Assembly: GCF_900091505.1 (NCBI RefSeq)
Contig: NZ_LT607409.1
Location: 1,860,001-1,924,000 of the forward strand
DNA: 64,000 nt
From: Micromonospora chokoriensis
GTDB lineage: Bacteria > Actinomycetota > Actinomycetes > Mycobacteriales > Micromonosporaceae
Direction of reading: 5' to 3'
Each line of letters begins with the position of its first letter. Position 1 is the stretch's first letter. Positions 34,784-42,242 of this stretch are shown piece by piece. The notes beneath the pieces were generated by a model that searched no databases, was not told the origin of the DNA, and saw only the letters and a list, made by a program, of their open reading frames with translations. Made by a program: the position numbers and the translations under genes.

Positions 34784-35505
34784 TCGAAGAAGCGGGCCAG
34801 GTGCGGCTTGGATGCCAGGTCGGCGTCCGGCGGGAGTGGGGTCAGGTCGGCGAAGATTGAGGCGCCGTCGCAGCCCGCGTGCAGCGGGTACCACCGCGGG
34901 GTGCCCGGCGGCCGGCCCTGGCAGATCCCCTTGAACGTCTGCACGTCCATCAGCCGGACGTGGGTCGGGTCGGCCACCGCGTTCACGTGCCCCCACCAGG
35001 GGCTCATCACGTGCAGGACGCCACCCGGACGCAACACCCGGTGGCACTCGTCCACCAGCGGCAGAAAATCGATCAGGTGCTCCAGGATGTGCACCGCGAA
35101 GAGGACGTCCACCGAGTTGTCCGCCAGCGGCAGGGACCCGGACAGGTCCGCGACCGCGTTCACCCCCGGCGCGGGGTAGATGTCCAGACCCAGGTTGCTC
35201 GACCACTGCTTGGTCGGCCCGCAGCCGAGGTCCACCACCACCGGCGCCCGTCCGTCGATGCCGACCCGGCACCAGACGCCGTAGACGCCGGCCAGTCGCC
35301 CCACCAGGTCGCGTACCAGCCGTAACTCGGCGGGTTCGGCGACGTCCCCGCTGAGGTGGGCAACCCCCCGGTCGAACCGCACCTCCACCGACAGGCCGCG
35401 CAGCCGGTCGTCGTGCCGAACCTGGTCCGCCCAGGCCTCGGCGAGGAATTCGTCGATCGCCCGCAGCCGGTCGGCCGAGGGCGGAGTCTGTGCCAAAGCG
35501 ACCAT
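34780..35505 (-). CDS. BON-domain SAM-dependent methyltransferase
   Basis: A 241-residue protein. Residues about 35-80 look like a BON domain (LSVEVRFDRGVAHLSGDVAEPAELRLVRDLVGRLAGVYGVWC). A class I methyltransferase follows, with motif I VDLGCGPTK (about 91-99), the acidic LGLDIYP, DVLFAVHILEHL, and RVLRPGGVLHV. The substrate is unknown. ATG 35505 is chosen because GGGAGG lies 8 bases upstream. The BON plus methyltransferase arrangement is uncommon in my knowledge. Repeat-rich DNA lies immediately upstream. Confidence 0.85.
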   Translation of the reverse strand: MVALAQTPPSADRLRAIDEFLAEAWADQVRHDDRLRGLSVEVRFDRGVAHLSGDVAEPAELRLVRDLVGRLAGVYGVWCRVGIDGRAPVVVDLGCGPTKQWSSNLGLDIYPAPGVNAVADLSGSLPLADNSVDVLFAVHILEHLIDFLPLVDECHRVLRPGGVLHVMSPWWGHVNAVADPTHVRLMDVQTFKGICQGRPPGTPRWYPLHAGCDGASIFADLTPLPPDADLASKPHLARFFD

Positions 35506-35577
35506 TCGGGCCACCTCCCGCCGCGCGATACCCGCAATCGCGCCCGGTATGCCCCGATCTCCGGATCGGTCTATCGC

Positions 35578-35719
35578 GCAGGTCCGTGCCGGTGTGGGGT
35601 GCCGCCGTGCACCAACCGGTCCCGGCGGGCGAGCACCGGTCTGTCGCGCCAGCCCGGGCAGGTCCGTGCCGGTGTGGGGTGCCGCCGCGCACCAACCGGT
35701 CCCGGCGGGCGAGCACCGG
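35578..35719. repeat. 62-bp direct repeat, two copies, 80-bp period
   Basis: Copies at 35578-35639 and 35658-35719 begin GCAGGTCCGTGCCGGTGTGG and differ at a single base (35608 versus 35688). An 18-bp spacer lies between them. Confidence 0.9.
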
Positions 35720-35727
35720 AACGAGGT

Positions 35728-35765
35728 TGATTCCGCTGTGGCATCTAGATGCCACAGCGGAATCA
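35728..35765. repeat. 38-bp perfect palindrome
   Basis: Two 19-base arms (TGATTCCGCTGTGGCATCT and its exact complement) meet with no loop. It lies 157 bp beyond the stop of the upstream small gene on the minus strand. Confidence 0.9.
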
Positions 35766-35776
35766 CGCTCAACAGG

Positions 35777-35956
35777 CATGCCGGGGTCCGGCGGCGGCGC
35801 GTCGGCGGGAGGGCGTGCGGTGGCCCGCGCACAGTGCCTGCCGGGGTCCGGCGGCGGCGCGTCGGCGGGAGGGCGTGCGGTGGCCCGCGCAGAGTGCCTG
35901 CCGGGGTCCGGCGGCGGCGGGTCAGCCGGAGAGGGTGCGGCGGCCCCCGCGCATTC
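35777..35956. repeat. 60-bp tandem repeat, three units
   Basis: Three units with an exact 60-bp period. The first two are nearly identical (CCGGGGTCCGGCGGCGGCGC core); the third (35897-35956) is diverged and covers the last ~12 codons of the DUF4177-like gene. Confidence 0.88.
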
Positions 35957-36230
35957 GCTGGCGGGGCGGCGGTGCGGCCGGCTTCGGCCGCTTGAGGTGA
36001 TAGCGGTGCAACTCGTTGTTGCCGGCCAGGGACGGGTCCTCGCTCATCGCGACCAGCTCCCAGCCCTGGTCGCCGGCCCGGTTGAGGTGGGCCAGCGACG
36101 TGTCGCCGTAGGGCGTCACGTCGACCATCGAGCCGTCCGGGCCGTACCAGACGAAGACGACCTCCCAGCCCAGGTCGTCGGCAACCGGTTGACGGCGGCG
36201 GACCAGCAGGGCGTACTCCCACTTGAGCAT
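35922..36230 (-). CDS. DUF4177-like small conserved protein
   Basis: A 102-residue protein. It starts MLKWEYALLVRRRQP and contains LNRAGDQGWELVAM, the W-E-Y...GWELV pattern of DUF4177-type proteins, which form a small beta-rich fold of unknown function. The basic Pro/Arg-rich tail (KRPKPAAPPPRQRMRGGRRTLSG) coincides with the first diverged unit of a 60-bp tandem array. It lies 38 bp downstream of the ABC-F gene on the same strand and is probably cotranscribed with it. Confidence 0.75.
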   Translation of the reverse strand: MLKWEYALLVRRRQPVADDLGWEVVFVWYGPDGSMVDVTPYGDTSLAHLNRAGDQGWELVAMSEDPSLAGNNELHRYHLKRPKPAAPPPRQRMRGGRRTLSG

Positions 36231-36268
36231 GGCGTCATTCTCACCCCGCAGCGGCCCGCGGACGCGGA

Positions 36269-37906
36269 TCAATCCTCGGCGATCCGCCCGCCGTCGACCC
36301 GCAGCCGCCGGTTGGTCGCGATGGCGGCCAACATCCGCCGGTCGTGGGTGACCAGCAGCAGCGTTCCGGGGTAGGTCGCCAGCGCCGACTCGAGCTGTTC
36401 GATGGCGGGCAGGTCCAGGTGGTTGGTGGGCTCGTCGAGCACCAGCAAGTTGACCCCACGGCCCTGGAGCAGGGCCAACGCCGCCCGGGTCCGCTCACCA
36501 GGGGAGAGGGTGGCCGCCGGGCGGGGCACGTGCGCCGCGCGCAGCCCGAACTTCGCCAGCAGGGTCCGCGCGTCGGCGGGCGACATGTGGGGTACGGCGG
36601 CGTGAAACGCGTCGATCAGCGGCGCGTCACCGAGGAACAACCCGCGGGCCTGATCGACCTCGCCGACCACGACGCCGGGCCCGAGCGAGGCGGTGCCGGC
36701 GTCCAGCGGCAACCGGCCGAGCAGCGCGGCCAGCAGTGTCGACTTGCCGGAGCCGTTCGCCCCGGTGACCGCCACCCGGTCCGCCCAGTCGATCTGAAGG
36801 TCGACCGGGCCGAGGGTGAACCCGCCTCGACGTACCACCGCACCTCGCAGCGTGGCCACGACGGCGCCGGCGCGGGGCGCGGCGGCGATCTCCATGCGCA
36901 GCTCCCACTCCTTGCGGGGCTCCTCGACCACGTCGAGCCGTTCGATCAGCCGCTCGGTCTGCTTGACCTTGCCGGCCTGCTTCTCGCTCGCCTCGCTCCG
37001 GAACTTACGACCGATCTTGTCGTTGTCGGTGGCCTTTCGGCGGGCGTTCTTCACGCCCTTGTCCATCCAGCCCCGCTGGGTGCGCGCCCGCGCCTCCAGA
37101 CCGGCCTTCGTGTCGGCGTACTCCTCGAAGTCCGCGCGGGCGTGCCGGCGCGCCACCTCGCGCTCCTCCAGGTAGGCCGCGTAGCCACCGCCGTAGTGGT
37201 TGACCTGCTGCTGCGGCAGGTCCAGCTCCAACACCCGGGTCACCGTGCGGGTCAGGAACTCCCGGTCGTGGCTGACCAGCACCGTGCCGGCGCGTAGCCC
37301 GGTGACGAACTCCTCCAGGCGCTCCAACCCGGCCAGGTCCAGGTCGTTCGTCGGCTCGTCGAGCAGGAAGATGTCGTACCGGCTGAGCAGCAGCGACGCC
37401 AGCCCCGCCCGGGCCGCCTGACCGCCGGACAACCCGGTCATGGCGTGGTCCAGGTCCACCGACAGACCCAGGTCGGCGCTCACCTGCTCGGCGCGCTCGT
37501 CCAGATCCGCGCCGCCGAGGGCGAGCCAGCGCTCCAACGCGTCGCCGTACGCGTCGTCCGCGCCCGCCGTCCCGGCGGTCAACGCCTCGGTCGCCGCGTC
37601 CAGGGCCGCCTGCGCGGCGGTCACCCCGGTCCGGCGGGCCAAGAAGTCCCGCACCGTCTCGCCCGGTCGCCGTTCCGGCTCCTGCGGCAGGTGCCCGACG
37701 GTCGCGGTGGGCGGGCTCAGCCGGACGCTGCCGGCCTCGACCGGCAACAACCCGGCGAGGGTACGCAGCAGCGTCGACTTGCCGGCCCCGTTCGGCCCCA
37801 CCAGGCCGACCACGTCACCAGGGGCGACAACCAGGTCCAACCCGGCGAAGAGTGAGCGGTCGCCGTGCCCGGCGGCCAGGTCCTTGACGATCATCGTGGC
37901 GCTCAT
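36269..37906 (-). CDS. ABC-F family ATP-binding protein
   Basis: A 545-residue protein with two ABC ATPase domains and no membrane segment. Walker A motifs are GPNGAGKSTLL (about residue 38) and GANGSGKSTLL (about 365). Signatures are LSGGQAARAGLA and LSPGERTRAALA, and Walker B motifs are FLLDEPTNDLD and LVLDEPTNHLD. A charged linker between the domains (about 245-315) fits ABC-F translation factors, which bind the ribosomal E site. Some members confer antibiotic protection; which kind this is cannot be told from the linker by eye. Confidence 0.93.
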   Translation of the reverse strand: MSATMIVKDLAAGHGDRSLFAGLDLVVAPGDVVGLVGPNGAGKSTLLRTLAGLLPVEAGSVRLSPPTATVGHLPQEPERRPGETVRDFLARRTGVTAAQAALDAATEALTAGTAGADDAYGDALERWLALGGADLDERAEQVSADLGLSVDLDHAMTGLSGGQAARAGLASLLLSRYDIFLLDEPTNDLDLAGLERLEEFVTGLRAGTVLVSHDREFLTRTVTRVLELDLPQQQVNHYGGGYAAYLEEREVARRHARADFEEYADTKAGLEARARTQRGWMDKGVKNARRKATDNDKIGRKFRSEASEKQAGKVKQTERLIERLDVVEEPRKEWELRMEIAAAPRAGAVVATLRGAVVRRGGFTLGPVDLQIDWADRVAVTGANGSGKSTLLAALLGRLPLDAGTASLGPGVVVGEVDQARGLFLGDAPLIDAFHAAVPHMSPADARTLLAKFGLRAAHVPRPAATLSPGERTRAALALLQGRGVNLLVLDEPTNHLDLPAIEQLESALATYPGTLLLVTHDRRMLAAIATNRRLRVDGGRIAED

Positions 37907-37968
37907 CAGGACGGCAGCCTATCCGGCTGCCGGCATACGAGCCGACGGCAGCGGGCAGACTCAACGGC

Positions 37969-38739
37969 GTGGTGACCACACTGGCGATCGACTGCGGCGG
38001 CGGAGGTATCAAGGCCTCCGTGCTGGACGAGGCGGGCACGATGCGGGCCCGACCGTTGCGGGTGCCCACCCCGTACCCGTTGCCGCCTGCGCTTTTCGTC
38101 TCGACCCTGCTCGATCTGGGCGGACGCCTGCCGACGGCGGACCGGCTGACCGTCGGCGTACCCGGGATGATCCGGCACGGGGTGGTGGTCGCCACGCCGC
38201 ACTACGTGACCCGCAGCGGCCCGCGCAGTCGCGTCGACCCGGACCTGCTCGCCGAGTGGTCCGGCTGGGACGCCCGGGGCGCCCTCGCGGACGCTTTCGG
38301 GGTGCCCGCGCTGGTGCTCAACGACGCCGAGGTGCACGGTGCCGGGGTGGTCGCCGGCACCGGCTGCGAGCTGGTGCTGACCCTCGGCACCGGGCTGGGC
38401 AGCGCGCTCTTCGACGGCGGGGTGCTCGCACCGCACCTGGAGCTGTCGCACGCGCCGGTGCGGTGGGGCACCACCTACGACACGTACGTGGGTGAGCCGG
38501 AACGTCGGCGGCTCGGCGACGCCTTCTGGTCCCGCCGGATCCGGCAGGTGGTCGACGGGTTGCGCCCGGTGTTCCGGTGGGACCGGCTCTACCTGGGCGG
38601 GGGCAACTCCCGACTGATCCGGCCCGAGCAGCTCGCCCGGATGGGCGACGACGTGGTGGTGGTGCCGAACACCGCCGGAATCGTCGGCGGTGTCCGTGCC
38701 TGGGAACTTTCCGCCGGACGTCGGGACGCCCGCACCTGA
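37969..38739 (+). CDS. ROK-family / polyphosphate-glucokinase-like sugar kinase
   Basis: A 256-residue ASKHA-fold kinase. The phosphate-1 motif is LAIDCGGGGIKASVLD and the phosphate-2 motif LVLTLGTGLGSALF, with the catalytic Asp in VLNDAEVHGAG. This pattern resembles actinobacterial polyphosphate glucokinases. The zinc-binding CGCxGCxE motif of typical ROK proteins is absent, as in PPGK relatives. It probably phosphorylates glucose or a similar sugar using ATP or polyphosphate. It diverges from the ABC-F gene with a 62-bp gap. Confidence 0.82.
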   Translation: MVTTLAIDCGGGGIKASVLDEAGTMRARPLRVPTPYPLPPALFVSTLLDLGGRLPTADRLTVGVPGMIRHGVVVATPHYVTRSGPRSRVDPDLLAEWSGWDARGALADAFGVPALVLNDAEVHGAGVVAGTGCELVLTLGTGLGSALFDGGVLAPHLELSHAPVRWGTTYDTYVGEPERRRLGDAFWSRRIRQVVDGLRPVFRWDRLYLGGGNSRLIRPEQLARMGDDVVVVPNTAGIVGGVRAWELSAGRRDART

Positions 38740-38829
38740 CCCCTATTCGACTCCCGGGAACAGTCGCCAAACGTCCGGTGTTGTGCCAGCGTCGGAACAG
38801 GTGACGGTGCGACCGAGGGGGTGGGGCAG

Positions 38830-39198
38830 ATGGATCTTCTGGCGGACTACCGGCGGGCGACCATGTTCTTCGAAACCGGTGACCCGAGCGGAGCGGCCCG
38901 ACTGCTGGAACCGATCGTCGACGCCGAACCCGGCAACGCGGCCGTTCGGCAGCTGCTGGCCCGGGCGTACTTCCAGTCGGCCCAGCTCAACCGGGCCGAG
39001 GAGCACCTGCGGGAGCTGATCGACCGGGACCCCAGCGACCACTACGCGCACCACGTGCTCGGTCGGACGCTGGAGCGGCTGAACCGGCACAACGACGCGC
39101 TGCGGCACCTGCGGATCGCCGCCGCGATGTACGCGACGAACGACGACTACCGGACCGCGCTGGAGCGGGTGGAGACCCGAGTGGGCGGCACACGCTGA
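38830..39198 (+). CDS. tetratricopeptide repeat protein
   Basis: A 122-residue soluble protein made of about three TPR units (YRRATMFFETGDPSGAARLLEPIVDAEPGNAAVRQLLARAYFQSAQLNRAEEHL and on). No catalytic or targeting sequence is present, so it is a protein-interaction scaffold. ATG 38830 follows a G-rich ribosome-binding site; GTG 38821 is too close to that site. A hairpin terminator follows. Confidence 0.85.
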   Translation: MDLLADYRRATMFFETGDPSGAARLLEPIVDAEPGNAAVRQLLARAYFQSAQLNRAEEHLRELIDRDPSDHYAHHVLGRTLERLNRHNDALRHLRIAAAMYATNDDYRTALERVETRVGGTR

Positions 39199-39219
39199 GC
39201 GTGGACCGGGTGACGTGGC

Positions 39220-39245
39220 AGGGGCGGTCCTCCGGGGCCGCCCCT
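39220..39245 (+). terminator. hairpin after the TPR gene
   Basis: Eight-bp stem AGGGGCGG / CCGCCCCT with a 10-nt loop, 21 bp after the TPR stop. Confidence 0.6.
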
Positions 39246-39321
39246 TCGTCGTGCCAGCGAACCTGACGACGGACGTGCCTAGGATGGCGGACATGGGACC
39301 TGACCGGCCGGGGGCTGCGGC

Positions 39322-39576
39322 ATGAAGCTCAAGCTGGACCTGCACGACATCTTCAACAAGGGCCAGGACATCGACCGCGCGCTGCGCGGGATCATGGACG
39401 AGGCGGTGGCGAAGAAGGCCACCCTCGTCGAGATCATCCCCGGTAAGGGGTCCGGTCAGCTCAAGAAGCGCGTGCTGCGGTTCCTCGACCAGAAGGATGT
39501 CAAGCAGCTCTACCACCGCGTGGAGAAGGACTCGAAGAACTTCGGCCGGCTCTTCGTCCACTTCCGCTGGAAGTAG
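39322..39576 (+). CDS. small Smr-domain protein
   Basis: An 84-residue stand-alone Smr domain. The opening LKLDLHDIFNKGQDIDRAL matches the LDLHG motif (here LDLHD), and VEIIPGKGSGQLKKRVLRFL matches the GxGxG loop. Smr domains nick or bind nucleic acid, and small free-standing ones are linked to RNA quality control. The Gly-to-Asp change after LDLH should be noted when considering activity. It is a compact single gene just before the accessory segment begins. Confidence 0.88.
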   Translation: MKLKLDLHDIFNKGQDIDRALRGIMDEAVAKKATLVEIIPGKGSGQLKKRVLRFLDQKDVKQLYHRVEKDSKNFGRLFVHFRWK

Positions 39577-39656
39577 CGACGGCAGGGCCCCTGCTGTGGC
39601 TGCTTTCTTGAGAGGCCGCGTCGGCAAGCCGCAGCAACGATTCAATCTCCGCGCGG

Positions 39657-40070
39657 CTACCGCTTGCGCCGTGGAGCCCCGCGCTCGCGCACAAGGAAGA
39701 AGCCCACCCGCCGATCGCGAGCGTTCTGATGAATGGCACCGCGCTGGATCTCGAATCGGGCGACCCGCGCTTGAATCGCGAGATTCGCGCTATCAAGGCA
39801 GTGGATGCACCCGCTGTACTCGCGTAGTAGCGCCTTGACCGCCGGCTGGGTGGAGATCCGTTCGTCTTGGGTAAGAAGTGACCACCCGCGCTGCAGCCCA
39901 TACTCGATCCATTCGGGATCGCTGACCGCCTGCGCATCGTCTGGAAAATAGTCACTAACTACGTGAACGATCCAGCCCAGGTTAACCAGCAGTGCCGGTG
40001 CCTGTTTGCCCAGGCAGCGGTCAGCGAAAAACTCAGGCGGCGACTCGGATGAGCGCTTCGACCTGCTCAA
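39657..40070 (-). CDS. PIN-like toxin (VapC45-like)
   Basis: A protein of about 137 residues. The acidic residues of a PIN-like nuclease appear in FFADRCLGKQAP, HVVSDYFPDDAQAVSDPEWIEYGLQRGWSLLTQDERI and CLDSANLA. It resembles the M. tuberculosis VapC45 (Rv2019) group. The frame overlaps the antitoxin gene by 38 bases; the only usable start at or before the FFADRC block is TTG 40070. It would cleave RNA when freed from its partner. Base composition is less GC-rich than that of neighbouring genes. Confidence 0.75.
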   Translation of the reverse strand: MSRSKRSSESPPEFFADRCLGKQAPALLVNLGWIVHVVSDYFPDDAQAVSDPEWIEYGLQRGWSLLTQDERISTQPAVKALLREYSGCIHCLDSANLAIQARVARFEIQRGAIHQNARDRRVGFFLVRERGAPRRKR

Positions 40071-40680
40071 CGCTCAGTCCGTATTCGCTGGCAACGACAT
40101 CGGGACTTTCTCCGCCTCTCCACATGCCGAGGATCGTGTCAACGGTGACCTTGGCGGATTCGACAATGGGAGCCCCCCACGCAAACCGTGGGTCGATGAC
40201 GACCTGGGCGACAGCGGGGTCGTAGCGCCGCAGGGTCAGCCTCCTGGCGAAGCCGTCGTCGTCCCATGCGATGTACTGCAGGTAGTTCTCGACGACCTGC
40301 CGAATCGGCATTTGCCCGTCAGGTGCGCGGGCGATCTCGTCGCTGTCGAGATAGTGCACGAATACGTCGATGCCGTCGGTTGCGATCTTGCGGGTTGCCA
40401 GGCCGTATTCGGTGCCGAACTGAGTTCTAACGGTTGCTGCCGCTTCAGCGATCCTGTGAGGGGAAAGCCCCAGATCGCGTAGGGCGCGTAGTACGTAAGC
40501 CTCGACCAGCGCGATGAAGGGCACTGACGGCCAGCCTCGACGCTCGGGCCTAACGCTGTGCACCAGCGGCGATCCTGCAGCGTCTTGGTGAAGCCAGCGC
40601 CGCATGGTCCGCTCGGGGATCTGCAGGTGTGTGGCGGCCTCGAAGGGGGTCAGCAGTGGAACCGTGAACTTGTCGATCAT
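40033..40680 (-). CDS. DUF433 antitoxin (VapB45-like)
   Basis: A 215-residue protein. An N-terminal MerR-like helix-turn-helix (LTPFEAATHLQIPERTMRRWLHQ) is followed by a C-terminal DUF433 domain (DPRFAWGAPIVESAKVTVDTILGMWRGGESPDVVASEYGLSVEQVEALIR). This is the layout of VapB45 (Rv2018), so it should neutralise the overlapping PIN-like toxin and repress the pair. ATG 40680 is the start. The gene order antitoxin then toxin, with overlap, is the classic type II arrangement. Confidence 0.8.
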   Translation of the reverse strand: MIDKFTVPLLTPFEAATHLQIPERTMRRWLHQDAAGSPLVHSVRPERRGWPSVPFIALVEAYVLRALRDLGLSPHRIAEAAATVRTQFGTEYGLATRKIATDGIDVFVHYLDSDEIARAPDGQMPIRQVVENYLQYIAWDDDGFARRLTLRRYDPAVAQVVIDPRFAWGAPIVESAKVTVDTILGMWRGGESPDVVASEYGLSVEQVEALIRVAA

Positions 40681-40896
40681 GGCTCACCCCTTGGTCCTCG
40701 GCATCCTCGCCTGAGGATCGCACATCAGCGACGACCGCGACGACCGCTGTCCGGCCGGACACGCTTTGAACGTGCCCGGAGCATGCGGGTCCCACGCGCG
40801 GCCGACGACCCACGGACGGCATTCCTTTGGCCTGCCGTCTGCGGACCCGTTAAGGGTCGAGAACGTGTGAGGGCGTTCGGCCTGCTGTGCCGTGGT

Positions 40897-41121
40897 CTAT
40901 TCGTGAGGCGAGTTGGCGACGTAGACGCCCTTGCCCTGCCGGCCGTCGATCAAGCCCTCGGCTTTGAGTAGCAGCATGGAGGCGCGGATCACCGTGTTGC
41001 TGACGTCGTAGTGCTCGCACAGGGCGGCGAAGGACGGCAGCTTGTCGCCCGGCTTCAACTGGCCGGAGCTGATCTGCTCGCGGATATCTCGGGCGACCTG
41101 TAGGTACGCAGCTTCAGACAT
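40897..41121 (-). CDS. mini GntR-family regulator (DNA-binding domain only)
   Basis: A 74-residue protein consisting only of a GntR winged helix: YLQVARDIREQISSGQLKPGDKLPSFAALCEHYDVSNTVIRASMLLLKAEGLIDGRQGKGVYV. Normal GntR proteins are over 200 residues with an effector domain, so this is a minimal form, common in actinomycete accessory loci. ATG 41121. It diverges from a mini-operon of Cys-motif proteins starting at 41341 and may control it. Confidence 0.85.
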   Translation of the reverse strand: MSEAAYLQVARDIREQISSGQLKPGDKLPSFAALCEHYDVSNTVIRASMLLLKAEGLIDGRQGKGVYVANSPHE

Positions 41122-41340
41122 AGGTGGTGCTCCCAGCTTGGCGGCTGGTGCAAGCAGACCACATCTCTGGCTCGACTTACAACGCTATGTGTCGTAGCTG
41201 TTGACCCTGCGCACATTGCGTCCTAAGTTGCTTGTGGGGCTACCCAGCTTGGCGGCCGGGTCGGTCCTGCCGTGGGTGCCCTGTCTCCGGACACCGTTGA
41301 CCGGGTGCCCACGGAACCCCAGGCGTCGGCAGGAGGCATC

Positions 41341-41622
41341 GTGACCAGACCGAACGGTGCAACTGCCGCAACCGCAGGTGCCGGGCGCGCTACCAGGGAT
41401 TCCGGTGCTGGGCAGCCGGGCTTTGAGAGCGCCCAGCGGCGCGTGTCATACGACGAGTACGTCATCGCAGTGGCGCTCACCCTGGCGCGCCGCCACCGGC
41501 CCATTTGGTCTTGGAGGCACTGGCGACGCATCTGTCGCTGCGGTGCCGACCTGCCGTGCAGAAGTCGCCACCGCATCCCGATCAGTAGCCGTCACTGGCC
41601 GAGTCAGGACGGAACACAATGA
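41341..41622 (+). CDS. small CGxxxPC protein, basic
   Basis: A 93-residue hypothetical. GTG 41341 is chosen because AGGAGG lies 4 bases upstream; the frame continues to 41272 without a site. The first 35 residues are low complexity, then YDEYVIAVALTLARRHRPIWSWRHWRR and the motif CRCGADLPC, then a basic tail. I recall similar small proteins in Micromonospora, with no known function. The Cys pattern suggests metal binding. Its stop overlaps the next gene's ATG (ATGA). Confidence 0.7.
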   Translation: MTRPNGATAATAGAGRATRDSGAGQPGFESAQRRVSYDEYVIAVALTLARRHRPIWSWRHWRRICRCGADLPCRSRHRIPISSRHWPSQDGTQ

Positions 41623-41846
41623 CGAGCCATCTCGCGATCACCCCGGCCTGGATCTGCGTTGGTTGCGGTGCGGACTGGCCATGTGACACCCGCCGCCGAG
41701 AGTTGCAAGCGGAGTACGACAGAGCACCGGTGTCACTTGCCCTCTACCTCGCCGCCCAGTTGGTTGACGCTGGGACGAGCAGATTCGCCAGCACAAACAC
41801 GGTCACCTGCGGAACGAGCGTCCGAAGATCCGCATCCAGCGGCTGA
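41619..41846 (+). CDS. small CGxxxPC zinc-ribbon-like protein
   Basis: A 75-residue hypothetical coupled to the gene before. WICVGCGADWPCDTRRREL holds a C-x2-C-x5-C motif, followed by ALYLAAQLVDA. It is a paralogue of the protein at 44369, sharing CGxxWPC and the downstream helix. After LVDA the last ~25 residues look unrelated to that paralogue; another frame there reads a more natural charged sequence, so a frameshift is possible. The function is unknown. Confidence 0.65.
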   Translation: MTSHLAITPAWICVGCGADWPCDTRRRELQAEYDRAPVSLALYLAAQLVDAGTSRFASTNTVTCGTSVRRSASSG

Positions 41847-41866
41847 TCTGACGCGAGCGGCGGTGG

Positions 41867-42211
41867 TCAGAGGCTGGCGGCGAGGAAGCCGCACACGACC
41901 AGCGGAAGCCCCGCGGAGAGCGTGCCCACCACCGCCGACGAGCGGATCCGGGTACGGGAGACGAGCACCGCGAGCATCGCCAGGCTGACCAGCAACGCGA
42001 GGAACAGCGCAGGCGTGGCCACGTAGAGCCCGAAGAGCAGCGCCCGCGACCGTTCGGAGTCGCATGCTTCGCCGCAGCCTGCGGGGACCGACCCGGAGAG
42101 CGTGCTGAGGAACAGGCCGAACGCAACGACGACAGCCACGTACCAGCCGGCCAGCACCAGGAAGGATGAGCGCGCGTCAACGAGGTGGGTGCGTGACGGG
42201 GCCAGAGTCAT
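41867..42211 (-). CDS. small membrane protein
   Basis: A 114-residue hypothetical with three strong hydrophobic segments: FLVLAGWYVAVVVAFGLFLSTL (about residues 17-38), FGLYVATPALFLALLVSLAMLAVLV (about 60-84) and a C-terminal VVGTLSAGLPLVVCGFLAASL. A short loop contains CGEAC, perhaps disulfide bonded outside. It follows the GNAT gene on the same strand with a 31-bp gap. The function is unknown. Confidence 0.7.
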   Translation of the reverse strand: MTLAPSRTHLVDARSSFLVLAGWYVAVVVAFGLFLSTLSGSVPAGCGEACDSERSRALLFGLYVATPALFLALLVSLAMLAVLVSRTRIRSSAVVGTLSAGLPLVVCGFLAASL

Positions 42212-42242
42212 GACCGAAGTATCCGCTGCTAAGCGAGCGCAG

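Larger units (their letters stand above)
35506..35921. other. 416-bp repeat-dense intergenic region
   Basis: No gene. It contains a 62-bp sequence duplicated with an 80-bp period, a 38-bp perfect palindrome and a 60-bp tandem array. Open frames crossing it read through repeats and are not credible. Confidence 0.7.

Noticed and set aside
33755..35779. 674-codon minus-strand frame across the LacI gene and the repeats
   Set aside because: It reads through the duplicated 62-bp units and antisense to the LacI gene; composition is Arg/Gly-rich noise.
35777..35956. CRISPR array
   Set aside because: The 60-bp units are contiguous with no unique spacers, and no cas genes are in the window.
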